The position numbers and the translations under genes are program-made. 64,000 nt of DNA from Xiphophorus maculatus (lineage: Eukaryota > Chordata > Actinopteri > Cyprinodontiformes > Poeciliidae), in assembly GCF_002775205.1 (NCBI RefSeq), contig NC_036457.1:925001-989000 (forward strand), given 5' to 3'. Below, in pieces: positions 37,801 to 50,867 of the stretch; position 1 is the first letter of the stretch, and every line of letters starts with the position of its first letter. The notes beneath the pieces are model-generated. The model saw only the letters and a program-made list of their open reading frames with translations. It was not told the origin of the DNA and made no database searches.

Positions 37801-40800
37801 TTTTTTTTTGTAGAAAATGTCTGAGATCAATCTCAAAATTTTTGTTTTTTTGAGCAAATTTTTTACTTTTCCCAACTCAAAAATGTCCTTGTTTTTTCTG
37901 AGATTAATATAAATTTCTGCGTTTTTAGCTGAAATTTTTTCCCTTTTTCCCTCCAAGAATAAATTTTATACATGCCTATTCTAAATGCATGTAAATTTCG
38001 ATTCTACTGGTGGAACAGTGTTTCTGTGACATAAGTGGATTTGAGTAGGTCAGCCAACTTATTTTGGTTTTGTAAATTCAGTTGCGAAAGTTTGATAAAA
38101 TTTCTTCTGGATGCCGACAGCCTGTTGCGTAAACCATGAAGGGAGGGAGGGAGGATGGGAGGAAAAACCAGAATCAGTGATTTGACATTCCTGAAAAAAA
38201 AAAGAGAGAGAGACATTCTCTGAGACGCTCTGCGTTTATCTGCAGTCATCTTACCACTGCTGGTTTGTTTCCCCTCAGCACCGGTGAAAATGTCCGAGAC
38301 GCTGTTCGAGGCTTTTGAGAAGATGGGGAAGAAGAAGAACAAGGAGCAGGTTCCACCGCCAGCTGAGCCTCAGAGCAAGAAGCCCTCATCCAATAAACCA
38401 TCCAAGAAATCCCAACCCAGCAGTGCAAACACACCAACAACTTACAAAACGCTGGAGCAAGCCTTCAAAGCTGTAAGTAAACACATTTTTATCATTCGAT
38501 TTAAGAGCTTAAGAGAAATCAAATTCAGATTTTAAACTAATTTACTGGATTTAAAACGATTTAAACAAAGCTGCATTGAGATGTTTTACCGCAGAGCGTC
38601 ACTTGATGAGCTGCTTTTTCAAAGGCGGCCTTGTTTGGTGTTTAATTTCAGCTGGATATCGGGGATCTGAAGCAGCAGCTGGCTCGCAGTCAGGCGCTGT
38701 TCCCAGAAAACCCGTCGGTCTGGGTCAAAGACCTGGCAGGATACCTGAACCTGAAGCTAACTGCGCCAGACAACGAGCCCACACTCTGCAGCTACACTCA
38801 CGGTCAGCGAAACACACGCTGTCTGCACGCTCACAATGAGTTAACATTTTACAGCAGGGTTTCTCAAACTTTATCAGGCTGATATATAACTTAACCCATC
38901 TGACAAACAAACATGGACCAGCTGACCTTAAACTGGCCTTCATTAACCCAACATCTTATTATATACAACCTGAAATTGTCATGGACAATTCTACGCAGGG
39001 CATTTTTAGTTATTTATAAGTTGTGAAATCTGTGCTTTCTAAGCTTTCCAATCATGTCAAACATGGAAATCAAAAAGGAAGTTGTTCTTTGCTACCAAGT
39101 GTTGTGTGAATTAATAATGTTTAGTTTTATCTGTAATTTAGAAGCATAATTAAAGAAAAATTTGCTTTGGCAGAAACAAAAATTCTCTTCTGCACCAATA
39201 ATTATATACACCCATTAATTCATCTATTGTTTTTAATTAGTTTAATTTAACTGTTCTTAATTCATTAAAAATAACAAAGAACAGTTCTCACCAACTGGAG
39301 TCCTACCGTTCACGGCATAGAGCCGTTCAAAAGAATCAAATCGTTCGTGAATGATTATCAAAACTCTGAGCAGGTGTGACCAATCTTCCCCTGATCTTGT
39401 AAGTAATCCTGGAGTTGTTTTCTTTCCACCGGTATCTTCAGCTTTTCTTTTTGAGTGACCCGGCTTTGAGCCATTTATCCGTTATTATTTGTAACCACAA
39501 TCAGGTAAGCTAGCTGTAGCGTCGCACTGTAAACGGTCGATTCCATGCAGTACGCCGCGGACCACTAGGTTAGCACTGGAGCTGGAAGACATTTTAAATA
39601 TCCAAAATAAATCAAACAAAAACAACAAATAAAATTAATTATTAAGTCTTTGTAAACAAAATGGTCCTTCAGAAAAAGTTGACATTAAAAGTTGGGCTAG
39701 TTGGCATTAAAACACCAAAATGAAGACTTTTATCATCCAGTTTTAGTAGAAAGAGAGAAAAGAGGAAAACGATAAACCTGTTCATTTTGATTTATTGATT
39801 TATTGCGACAGGCCTAATAAGGAGTGTGTGACACACATTTCAAAACATACAATTTAGCTGTATTTTAGTTCATCCCAGTTGTAGAATATGGAATATTATC
39901 ACATTCATTTGTATTGTTTTTATCTCCAAAGTAGTGCTGGAAAGTTTTTAAAACATTCCTTGAAAATGCTTGAATTTTACTGTTGGAAACCCTGTTTATT
40001 TATATTCTTCTTAACTTTTCGCCCCAGACTATCCATACTGCCTTACAGGAAAAGAGCTGAAGGGCGTAGTCAAAGGCCTCATCGGACGCTGCAGCAACGT
40101 TCTGCCTGAGTTCTTTGACTACTGTGTTTACACAATGCTCAGGGAGCTGGACAAACAGCCAGGTAAACAGTTTGTTATTTTCTAAAGATTTTCAGACGCG
40201 TGAGGAGAAACTTTTTGGGTAGCGGATATTTAAAATGACTCAGGAGTTTTCTTGTTTTCAGGGGAACCTCTTCATGGGTACAGGCTTTGCATTCAGGCGA
40301 TTTTGCAGGACAAACCCAAAATCGCCACGCAGAAATTATCAGAGGTGAGCGTCGCGTTCAGTTGGAACGGCTTTAAAATAAAATCCACAAGGTTTTTCAT
40401 ACAATTTAAAAAACATATTTTCTAAAAAAGAAATTACAATTGACAGACGATATTTTTTAAAAGTAGCTTTTTATTTCAGTCTCCGAGTTGGACGACGGAG
40501 TATTAGGCACAGAATTTAATCATTTTTCTTTCATTACAAGAATACAGTCATATTATAAGATGAATAAAACCACAATTTTACTAGAATAATGTCTTAAAAT
40601 TACAAGAAAAGGGTCTTTTTAAGGAGGAAAAAGCTTGGATAATTAATGTTTTGTTATTTTCTTTGTGTTGGAGTTTTCATAAAATTACTGCTTCATTCTT
40701 CCATTATTACAAATGTATTCTGTTGATATAATAACTGGATTCTTGTAGCATTACCACTTATTTTTTGTAAAAAAAATTTTAGAAAAAATTGTAGCTGCAA

Positions 40801-43800
40801 TATTAATTGTCATAATATTTTGTCTTAGAATTTATCTGAATTCAAAGTCCAAATAAACAGAAGCTGTGAAAAAATGTTTGTCAAACAAAATGGCCGCCCC
40901 AGATGTGCCGACATCATTCTGAACTACGGTGAAAAAAAAAAGAGTTTCCAAAAAGTTGATCTTTATCAAATCAATAACATCAATTTGTTGCCCAGCGATA
41001 CTTTCAGTGTATAAGTTGCATGACTTTTTGCTTCTGCTTTGTGTTTATGTGCGATATTTTGTAAGTTTGTGTTTTGTAACGTTATTTTCTCCCCAGTATT
41101 TGGAGTTGTTACGATCAGTCCAGAATCGTCCGGCGAAATGTTTGACCATCATGTGGGCTTTGGGTCAAGCTGGTTTCTATGATCTCAGCCAGGGCTTACG
41201 AGGTACAAATCTAACTTTTAAATGTCTTCTAACATTAATGCCTTCAAAAATATTCACACTCTTCTTTCACATTTTTTAAGTTTCAACCACAAACTTCAGT
41301 GTTTGTTCTTCAGTGATAGAATAACACAAAGTAGAGAATGATTCTTGAATGGACATGAATAAAAAGCAAGAATATTAAAATCTATGTGCCTTTTTTAAGG
41401 CACATGGATATGTTGTGATGTTTCTGTCAACTAAAATCCAAATATTTTAAAGTTGTAACATGATAAAAAGTGGAAAAGTTCAATAAATTAAGTCTTTTCC
41501 CCGTATGTGGAAATAAATGAGTTATTGGCTGCGGTGCTTTTTCTCTCACTTTCACAAGATGCGATTGCAAATATTTTGGGTTGGAGTTCACTGGACTAAC
41601 AGTGACATTAGCAGCAACACATTATGACTACGAAAGAGGAGTAGGTTCACCAAAATATATTAAGTATAGCTATAAATTTCAACTCAGAATTTTGATTCTT
41701 TTCCTCAAAATTTTGACTTTTCTTTCCCAGAATTATAACTAATTCTGTGCCTATGTCACAATCCAAATAAATGTCCAAACATTCTTAGGTATATGTCAAT
41801 AATAGTTTTTATTGAGACTGAGAGTCTGCAGGTTGTCAACACTCCTAGGAAGAGCGTTATGAGATTGTTATATAATCAGGAACATTTTTATTATTTGAAG
41901 ACTGTTTTTCTCTGAAGGAGAGGAAAGACTCGTCTGATTTAGGGTTGCTTATCTTTACCTTTTACTTCATTTGAAACATCACAAGATCACATTAATGTGT
42001 TGATTTATTTTTACATTTTACACCAGTAATGCACCAGATGTTCTAAAACAATTAACTTACTTTATGACAGGCGAGTATTTGTGGTCGTTGATTTAATAAA
42101 GAACAACAGGCTGACGCATCTATTTCAGAAAGTTCCCATTAAGTGAGTCATGTTTCTCTGTTTTGCGTTGCAGTGTGGCTCTGTATCATGCTTCCTGTTC
42201 TGGGGACGAAGTCCTTGTCCGCATATGCCATCGCCTATTTAGAAAGACTTCTCTTGTAAGTTTGCCAGATTAAAATCATTTAGTAAAACCAAAAAACTAT
42301 TTATTCACAGATTTTCACATCTTTTGCTCGCAGCTTGAAAATTAAGTGAATATATACTGTGAGGAATCATGGGCTGCCTACTTTGAATTGGTGATCTTCA
42401 CATTTCTTTTGTTTGTTTTATATTTTTTTCCAGACTTCATACAAACCTGACAAAAGGATTTGGCATCATGGGTCCTAAAGAGTTTTTTCCTCTGCTTGAT
42501 TTTGCCTTCATGCCCAAAAACGCCCTGTCACCCAGGTAAGTACAAGCTAATAAAACAAAGCTAGTCTTTGAAAGCTCCTTTCATTTCCCTATGCAAACTT
42601 TGTGACCTGCAACGTGACTACAGTTCAGAGTATTAATAAATGTGTTCCAACAAGGCTTTTTGTCCTAAAAGTACTTTAACTAACAGCGTTTAAGAGCATA
42701 ATATCATTTGGGTTTAAACAGTTAATCGTGATTAATCGACTTTTGAAATAATCAACAAATTTAGTAACCGATTAATCGTCAAGAAACAACATATTTAGAG
42801 CCGTTATTAAGCCAAAACTGTTAAAAATGTATATATATTTTATATTTAAGAAAAAAACACCTTTTGTCTGTAATTATGTTTAAGCCGAAATTCCTCAAGT
42901 GGCCAAGTTTTAGATTTAGGTTTAATTTGACTAAAGAAATGATATATTATTGCATTTCAAGAACTATTTTCTCATCGAAAAATGAATTTAATTATTTATT
43001 TGCATCTTTTAATTTTATAGTATTTCTACTATAGCTTTAAAGGTTAAATGAAAATTAACCTTTTAATTAGTATTCCGATTAATCGATTACTAAAATAATC
43101 GTTAGTTGCAGCCCTAACTTTTGATGTAATATTTTAATCTTGTTGTTTTCATCAGGGTTGAAAACAACAAAATGCATGTAATTAATCTGAATTCAATTAC
43201 TGAAGTAAAATAACTTCTTACATAACATAGTAAATGTTTTTTCTGTGAAAATAAAGGCATTGATAACTAATTCCTCCAACAGCTTGCAGGAGCAGCTGAG
43301 GCGTTTGTATCCTCGACTTAAAGTCCTGGCGTTTGGAGCCAAACCGGAGAGCACGTTGCACACCTACCTGCCATCTTTCCTGTCCAGAGCCACGCCGCAT
43401 TGTCCGGACGACATGAAGAGGGAGGTGAGGCTGCTGAAAGGAGAAGCAAATAATTAACGTTGATATCAAGAAATAAGTCGAGGGGAAAGTCCTCACAGTT
43501 GTAGCAGAATAACTTTTCCAAATGTTTGGAGCTGCTTGTTAAAAGCCTAATTCCTCTGGATAATGAGTCAGACTTTTAGATTTTAATATGGAGTCACAAT
43601 ATTTTTTATTCTATTATGATAAATGATTAATTTTCTAGTTATCAATTAATCTATTTATTTTTGACAATTAATTGCGATGTTGTGCAGATTTTTTAGTTTT
43701 GATACAATTTAGAAATACATTGAAAAATACAAATAAATCACTACTTGATATCTTCAATAGTGTGTAGGGCTAATTATTTTTTCGATTAACTGATTAATAA

Positions 43801-46800
43801 TTGGATAGAAAAAGTTGATAGACTTTTTTTCACAGAATTTGAACCACATTGAATCTAAACGATGTGACTTGAGTTTTGGGTAGAACATATTTACAAAGTT
43901 TAGTTTTATTACAAAATGTATATATTTTACATCTTTGGCCTAATTACTGAATGTGTTATTCTTTCAGCAAATGGCCTTTTCTTTTAGTTTGTACGCTCCA
44001 GTTAATGATTTATCGATGACTACGTTAGTTGGTGATTATTTCAATAATCGATTAATCACGATTAATCGTTTCAGCCAAAAGAAAAATATTTTTTCTATAT
44101 ATTTATTTCTCCATTCTTTTATCAATTATTCCTTAATAATATTTAAAAATAAGTGGAAAAATATTACATTTTGACATAAAATGTGCTTCTAATTAGAAAT
44201 TAATTATCAACTCTTCCTAAAAACTGACCAGTTTTGCTGCTCTAGGTTTTCCGTCGACTGAAACGCTTTTTTTTCCTGCTTCATGTTGTCTCCTCCAGCT
44301 GCTCAGCAGTATGACTGAGTGCTTGTGTGTGGACGTTCAGAGCCTTGGAGTGTGGAGGCAGCTCTATACGAAGCATTTACCCCAATCCAGGTGAAAATAA
44401 AAGTTTAAGTTGAACTCAAACTGAATGTGTCTGGATTTGTCCTACATTTAAATTTTCCCGTTTTTCCGTCTCCAGTTTGCTGCTGAACCACTTACTGAAG
44501 TCTTGGAATACGCTTCCACCAAAGGTGAGACTTTCTGATTAATATCATGATGGCGCATAAACCAAGTGAACCTTCCTGACAAATCTTAATCAGATCAATA
44601 AAACATTTATTTTTCTATATGCTAATAAATATTCTTGACTTTACTTTTCATTTGTAGTTGCAGAAGAACCTTGAAGAAACAATCCAGTCCTTTAGAGTGA
44701 CCAACGATGAAATGAGAGACACAAATGAGTCTCAAGACCTTCAGGAGTGCAATAGTTTGTGCCAGGTGAGATGAAAATATGAGATTATTAAATTATTTGA
44801 ATTCTCTCACATCTATACAAAAATATAAGGACAAACATGTATAACACGAACTAAATTTATATGCACAGAAAAGTAACAATTATTCCTGTTTCAAAATATC
44901 AGACATTAGTTATGTTTCCATCCATTTATAATGGAAACTTTAGAAATTCAGTGAAAAACAAATAATTAAGGCTGCTACTACCAATTGTTTTATTAATTGA
45001 TTGATCTATTAATTGAATATAAAATTGTGTCTTTTTATTTAACTACTTTGGCCTTTTTATACAAAATTAGAAATGCATTAAAAGATGCAAACAAGCAGAT
45101 AATTCTATTAGTGCTGAAACGATTAATCATGATTAATTGATTGTTTAAATAATTATCAACTAATTTAGTAATTGATTATTGGGAGTATACAGATTCAAAA
45201 GAGGCCGTTTTATGGAAAAAACAACATATTCAGAGCAGTAATTGAAACTGTACAAAAATAGATTTTGCATTTTAGACGAAAACATCTTTGTGTGTCGAAA
45301 AGGTTTTTGCCAGAACTACTCAAATGACAGTTTAGTTTCTCCTGGTTCAAATTCACTAAAGGGATGCAGTTATTACATTTTTTAAAGCAAATTATATCTC
45401 CTCTGTGAATGTATTTCTGATATTGTATAAAAAAGTGGTTAATTGAAAAATAATGTGGCATTTTCTTACACGATTAATCGTCAGAATAATCAATTAAAAT
45501 AATGGTTAGTTGCAGCCATAAGTCCAATGGCTTTTTGAAAGTATAATAAAGTACCTTTAGTGAATTTTAATTAAAACTTTGCCACTTGAGGAGTTTTGTG
45601 TTGAAGATATTTAAATTTTTTTGTCTTAAATGTTAAATGTATATAAAATATTTTTAATGGTTTGGCTTAATTACTCCTCTGACTGTGTTGTTTTTCCAAC
45701 AAATCACCTTTTTTTAATCTGTACATGCTACATAACAATTAATGGATTATTAAAATGCAACAATTATTTGAGTAATTGATTAATCGTGATTAATCCAATT
45801 AATCATTTTATTTTTGGGGTTATTTTGAGTGGCCTACCTTTGTTTTGAAACTCTACTTTTAAAACAATATTCCCTTGAACCCAGTCCTGTAAAAAGCTGT
45901 TTCGTTTCCAGAACATCCAGGTGAAGATGCGTGGCCACGGGTTCCCCTGGTCCAAACTGCTCATGGTTCTGCTTGTGTTCGCTGCCGGCTTTGTCGTCCA
46001 TGACGTCCGGTCTCACGGCTCAGTCGCAGGTCTGAATGAGTGCAGAGTTTTTGTTTTCATCTGAAGCTCCACAGTTTGTGTGAGGCCCGTTGCTGTAGCT
46101 GCGGTTCTGTTTCAGATTCCACCACGGCCATGTATCTGCACCGCTCTGGAGTCGCAGCCGTTTCCCAACAGGCCTGGAGCAAAATAACCTTCTACACAAA
46201 GCAGGGCTTCAGGTCGGACCTCCTGCTCATCATGTGCTGAAACCTTTTTCTGAAATTCCCGTGAATCCCCTCTGATCCAGAGGCGGGTAGCAATGATGTG
46301 CTATATTTAAACAGTGTTGTGTGAAATCACAATGTGTTGCTTTCTTTGCAGCTGGCTGGAGAAAAACACTCCTCACTACTACTCTGAGTGTGTGCGTGTG
46401 TTGGGGCCAGTCATGGAGCAGGGCGTAGAGAAAACGAAAGCAGCAGCCATTATCGTCTCTGAAAACGCCTCCCAGTTCATCCTATGGGTCAGAGAGACAA
46501 CGCCACTGGTTATAGACTGGGTAAGATGGTACAGAAGAGGATTAGGGACTGGGGACGGGGGGAACAAAAAACGTGACTTTGATCTCAGAATTCTGACTTT
46601 TTTTCTCACAATTTTTACTTTTCCTCTCGCAATTTGTTTTCTCAGAATTCTGACTTTAATCTCAGATTTCTGGCTTTGATATCGCCAATAAAAGCTGATG
46701 TGGTTTCAGCCGTAACTTTAAGGCTATGTTAACGCTGCAGATTGAAGTGAGCCAATTCCGATTTTTTAAATTTTTGTCAAATCCGATTTTTTATTTTTGG

Positions 46801-48894
46801 TGTGGACATTCACACTTCCAGATATACAGTATGTGACCTGTATGTGTTCTCCAGTTTGAACGACAATCAACCTGAAAGTATCCCGCATGCACAGTAGAGG
46901 GCACAATAACCTCTTGATTTTTTTATTGGAGCACTGTTGCCTTTTATCTTAGCACTGTTGCCTTTGATCTTAGCACTGTTACCTTTGATCTTAGCACTGT
47001 TGCCTTTGATCTTAGCACTGTTGCCTTTTATCTTAGCACTGTTACCTTTGATCTTAGCACTGTTGCCTTTGATCTTAGCACTGTTGCCTTCTTAGCACTT
47101 TTGCCTTTTATTGTAGCACTTTTGCCATTGATCTTAGAATTTAAATTGTTTATTTACCAGGGGGTAAATCTAGCCTTAAAACTCAAATCTATCATGTAAC
47201 TTGAGTGGATCAAGTGCAGGATTACAAATCTTTTCACAGACACAGTCATGATTATTTTCACATATTTGGCAGAAACCTAATTATTTTTAACAGAATCAGA
47301 ATTCTGAAGTCATAATTTTGAGATTAAGTCATATTTGTGATCCTCTTAATATAGCGATTTACTTTACATTGGTCAGCAGCTGCACTCTTTGTTTTCCAGG
47401 TGAACACCAACACTCCCGACAGCGTGTTCCAGGTGTTGGCGTACCTCAAAGAGCTTCTCCTCTTCATCCACCAGAACTATGTCCTCCCGGCGCTGACTTA
47501 CATATCTGAGGTTTTACAACAAGCTTGGACCAACCTGCAGGACTCCTGCAAGTCAGTACCCAGAGCTGCAGATTTTATTTCCACTGCAGGATTTTACTCC
47601 TGAGTGCAGAGTTTAATAACTTAAAATAAAGATAATTGGTAAATACTGGCATTGTGAAAATGTGTTTTAGTTTAAAACACGTTGGAAAATAGGAGACAGA
47701 CACACATCAGACTCGCATAATCATAAAATATGTCTTGTTAATGATGCAAATACTCTAAAAACTATTTAACAATAAATGTTTATTTTTAAACTAGAACTGA
47801 ACACTATTTAGAATAAATGCCCTTCATTGTTCAGGTGTAACGGCAGAAAGACAGAAGTATTAAAATAATAATAAAAAAATTAAATGAGAATAAAGTTAGA
47901 ATTTAAGTCATGTTACAAGAAAGTCAAAAGATACGTGATTAGTCATATTTTGAGAATAAATTCATAATTTTATGACTTCTCATAATTTATTTTATTCTTG
48001 TAATGGTTATATTTATTTTTTTAGAATAAATATGACTTTATTCTTAGAATAGTTTGACTTTATTCTCGCAATTTTATGACTCTTCATTCTAGTACCGTAT
48101 GTTCTGCACTAATCCAATTAATGGTCTGTTTTTGATCTTTTTTCATATATAAAGCACACGGGACTACAAGATGCATTAAGCAAAACAAAACAGTCAGATA
48201 AGTCAGTCAGTCAAAGCAGAGTACGTATTACTCCATGATGCTCCTGACTATGTTAGCTGTAATGTAACTAAAACATTTTGATAGAGCTGTTCCATACAAA
48301 ATCCATTGATGTCAGCAAGCAAAACCAGAATTATTCCAAATTAATTCACTAGAGGGCGCTGTTTTACTCCAGAACAATATATAAAGTACTCTGTCGTTTT
48401 TCGATCAAATTAAAGCACTTTTAAGTGCTCCTCATAGTCCGTAAAATACGGTAATTATATATATTTTAGATGTTCTTAGCGTGTTGTCTGTCGTAAATAT
48501 TAATTTGAATACGATCTTTTTTTAAATTCTTTTTTTATGTACCAAATGTGCATGAGCATTTGTGTATTTAAACATTTGCAGTATATAAAAAGAAAACAGC
48601 TGCAAATACAAGTATTGTTGATAGACACGGTGTATAAAAAAAAAGACATCCACAGTCCAAAAAAGGAAAAATAGCTGTTAATCTTGTCAAACAAACAGTT
48701 CTCTTTTCTGTTTTAAACGGCTCACATATTTGTGTTTATTTGAACGCTGGATTTGTCCTTGCAGTGGGGAAGTGTCGGTGTCTTGTCTCCAGAGTCACGC
48801 GCTGCACTTCACAAACTCAACATGGCAGCTGCTCCAACACACGACGTCGGCCATCAAAACCTGGGCGCAGGAGCTGCTGACACGAGCGGGATAA
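34858..48894 (+). CDS. tmem214: Transmembrane protein 214
   Basis: TMEM214 is an ER membrane protein; the human protein has been linked to ER-stress apoptosis through procaspase-4 anchoring. Coding exons: 34858-34996, 38279-38472, 38652-38802, 40028-40162, 40262-40344, 41097-41202, 42174-42255, 42434-42535, 43283-43424, 44299-44390, 44476-44524, 44658-44765, 45912-46029, 46116-46212, 46352-46520, 47400-47551, 48765-48894. All are GT-AG and in phase, giving 682 residues (human 689). The N-terminus (KWEVVKKGRK) is basic and low-complexity. The conserved core includes RPAKCLTIMWALGQAGF, LTKGFG and LKVLAFGAKP. A membrane segment is visible at about residues 476-492 (LLMVLLVFAAGFVVHD). A second hydrophobic stretch falls in the exon at 47400 (residues about 590-640). 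Family identity is secure; topology is inferred from the human protein. Confidence 0.95.
37370..37720. repeat. Dispersed repeat, TGATATTCAGACTGCACAG family
   Basis: Same family as 12920-13580, in tmem214 intron 1. The adjoining 37730-37960 is a degenerate AAATTTTTGACTCTTC-type repeat. Confidence 0.45.
38854..39340. repeat. Possible hAT (Charlie-like) fragment
   Basis: Begins CAGGGTTTCTCAAACTTTAT, close to the CAGNGGTTCTCAAACTTT ends of Charlie-type hAT elements. The other end is not recognised. In tmem214 intron 3. Confidence 0.35.
39565..39815 (+). repeat. Single arm of the TAGGCCTGTCA foldback family
   Basis: Contains GGAAGACATTTTAAATATCC and ends TTATTGCGACAGGCCTA, matching the terminus at 3923. 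In tmem214 intron 3. Confidence 0.55.
42713..43118 (-). mobile_element. hAT-like miniature element
   Basis: Reverse copy running from CAGTTAATCGTGATTAATCG to ATCGTTAGTTGCAGCCCTAA, shorter than the 2409 copy. In tmem214 intron 8. Confidence 0.65.
43615..44076 (+). mobile_element. hAT-like miniature element
   Basis: Forward copy ending CACGATTAATCGTTTCAGCC. The left end is worn. In tmem214 intron 9, about 500 bp from the reverse copy at 42713. Confidence 0.6.
44965..45815 (+). mobile_element. hAT-like miniature element carrying a nested, opposite copy
   Basis: An outer forward copy starts near AAGGCTGCTACTACC and ends near AATCCAATTAATCATTTT. It is interrupted at about 45110-45525 by a reverse copy of the same family (GTGCTGAAACGATTAATCAT to GGTTAGTTGCAGCCATA). 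It fills most of tmem214 intron 12. Confidence 0.55.
46929..47135. repeat. 21-bp minisatellite
   Basis: About nine tandem copies of AGCACTGTTGCCTTTGATCTT with T/A and G/T variants, the last ones degenerate. Located in tmem214 intron 15. Confidence 0.9.
47870..48085. repeat. Degenerate AGAATAAAGTCATAATTTTATGA repeat
   Basis: Imperfect alternation of motifs such as GAGAATAAATTCATAATTTT and their complements. Located in tmem214 intron 16. Confidence 0.5.
48093..48453. mobile_element. Miniature element with TACCGTAT ends
   Basis: The left end TACCGTATGTTCTGCAC and the right end CATAGTCCGTAAAATACGGTA form imperfect inverted repeats. The interior is non-coding. The TACCGTATTTTCCGGACTAT-like terminus is widespread in fish genomes, as far as I recall. 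Confidence 0.55.
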
Positions 48895-49725
48895 CGCAAC
48901 GCAATCAGACTGATTTTAAAAATGCAATATAAACACACTGTGTGTGTATATATATGTAGATGCTGTACACACACACACACACTTTGGGGCTCCTCTTAAG
49001 CCATGATCGTCGCTGTAGGACAGAAACTAACTCTTCTATCAGAAAGACTTTTCTTGTCTTGATTTCTGGCTACATTTTATAAATCGATTTGCTGTTGTAT
49101 TGATGTTTCTACCAATCTTTTTGTCACTGCTGGATGTGGAGGTTGTAGTTTTTCTCTCCTTTTTCTACTGCAAGTTTCAGCTAATCTTTACCCTCAATAT
49201 CACATTTAATTTATACAAAAATAGAAAAATGCAGGTTTGTAGATTTAGACACCCTTTGTTATTTAAAGATGGAATAAAGCATGCTATAATGAAATGAGAA
49301 TAAATGATGAATAATTCAGTTAAATTCCTGAGGACCACTTCATCTAGTCAGCTTTCGTCAATGGAAATGTGAAATATTTTTACAGTTGCAGATTTATTTA
49401 TTCCTCCAATAAAGTTGACATTAACAAGCAGAAGCAGCCTACATCTGTTGAAAATATCTTTACTTTTTTTAAAACTCTTTTATCTTGTCCTGTTTGTTTT
49501 AATTCAAATTCTAGGCTAAGAGAAGTACTGTGTAAACATTCTTAATTTGTGCCTGTGTAGCTTCAACGGGCTTCCTGTCTTGGGATCACTATTTCTGTAC
49601 CAACATCCCTGTTTTATATGAAACATGGCAACATTTCAGCCCGGTTCATTCACTGACGGTTGTTTGTACAGCAGATTGGATGAATACGGCAACCAGTGTC
49701 TTAATTTGTGATGAAAATCCTTTGT

Positions 49726-49731
49726 AATAAA
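49726..49731 (+). terminator. tmem214: Polyadenylation signal of tmem214
   Basis: AATAAA in TTTGTAATAAAGACTTAAAA, about 830 bp after the stop codon. Sequence from 48895 to here is probable 3' UTR with no other feature except a CA microsatellite at about 48966-48982. Confidence 0.7.
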
Positions 49732-49856
49732 GACTTAAAACTGAATGTGTCAAATGAATTCAATAGCTCATATTTAAGGCTTTTATCATTCTTGAAAGAT
49801 GTTCACATTCATCGATTTCAGTGCTGTGCTGCGAAAGTTGGTGTCATATTAAGACA

Positions 49857-49935
49857 CCTTCTATTGCTCAGTTGGTAGAGCGGAGGACTGTAGGAGGTCA
49901 TTCTTGGGTCGCTGGTTCGAATCCAGCTCAAAGGA
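49857..49935 (+). tRNA. tRNA-Tyr (GTA), short intron, possibly decaying
   Basis: The D arm (GCTCAGTTGGTAGAGC) and T arm (GCTGGTTCGAATCCAGC) are well formed. The anticodon loop is CTGTAG with anticodon GTA, and the 79-nt length leaves about 6 nt of intron (GAGGTC) after position 37. Vertebrate tRNA-Tyr genes carry an intron at this site, usually longer. Two acceptor-stem pairs are mismatched (CCTTCTA against CAAAGG with its flanking T), so it may be a weak or dying gene. TTTT near 49948 could stop Pol III. Confidence 0.75.
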
Positions 49936-50165
49936 TGTGTGTTTGATTTTGTAATGTTTAGCATAAAATCGGAAGACATTTCTTTGCTCTTTGAAACGAA
50001 CCATGTGAAATTCAAAATGTGTCACCATATTTACGCAAATGTGAACATTTCAAACAGTCCACTATTGTTGTGGTTCCGTTACCGTTATTTGATATTTTCA
50101 ACTTGGGGTTAGCTCAAATGCACAACAAAATATTAAAGGTAATACGAGTGAAAGACATAAAATCG

Positions 50166-50199
50166 GAGGATGCGAGCATCGATCCCGCTACCTCTCGCT
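50166..50199 (-). pseudogene. tRNA-Ala 3'-half relic
   Basis: GGAGGATGCGAGCATCGATC and the following CCGCTACCTCTCGC match the 3' half of the tRNA-Ala copies in reverse. The anticodon half is lost. A possible 5'-end scrap (GGGGTTAGCTCAAATG) lies at 50105-50120. Confidence 0.7.
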
Positions 50200-50495
50200 T
50201 GCGACTACTGCATGCCAATATAATACCAAAGTAAGCCCCAACCAGCCAATCGGTGCGCGCTTAATGTCCCAGTGGGCCAATCACATCCCGAGCTGATGGC
50301 TTACTTTCGTATGATTATGTTCTGCCTTCTGGACATTTTAACTCCGTCGACGACGAAGAGCTAGGATCATTACGTCGGTAAATTTATCAAAGTAGTATTC
50401 TAAAATCGACAGTAATCCCAACAAAACATGAACTCAACACACGCGTCAAAAGTATGACGGAAATGATGAACATCAGTATTTCCGCAGTGCATCAT

Positions 50496-50568
50496 GGGGG
50501 ATTAGCTCAAATGGTAGAGCGCTCGCTTAGCATGCGAGAGGTAGCGGGATCGATGCCCGCATCCTCCA
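50496..50568 (+). tRNA. tRNA-Ala (AGC), copy 1
   Basis: A 73-nt cloverleaf: acceptor GGGGGAT/ATCCTCC, D arm GCTC..GAGC, anticodon stem CTCGC/GCGAG with loop TTAGCAT (anticodon AGC), T stem GCGGG/CCCGC with loop ATCGATG. The A-for-T at the start of the T loop also occurs in a mammalian tRNA-Ala(AGC) subfamily, as I recall. A run of five T follows (50572-50576) as Pol III stop. CCA is not encoded. Confidence 0.95.
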
Positions 50569-50867
50569 AGCTTTTTAACTTATGATAGGTGTTTGCTTGT
50601 CGAGGTTCAACTGGAGTTATGGGCTTTTTTGTTTTTAATTTTCCATTCAATTGCATTTAGTTTGTTATTCATTGTTTTGTTAAGTTCAGACCCGTTGAAA
50701 ATCACTTAACAGCTGGCTTTCCTGTGGAACCTAACGTCAATCACATTCCCACATTGGTAGTGAGAATACGAAGCTTCCAGAGAACAACATAGGTTGGTCA
50801 TAAATACTCAGTGACTAATTTCTCTGACTTTTTACGATTGAAAATGTATCAAAGTAGCACTCTACAC

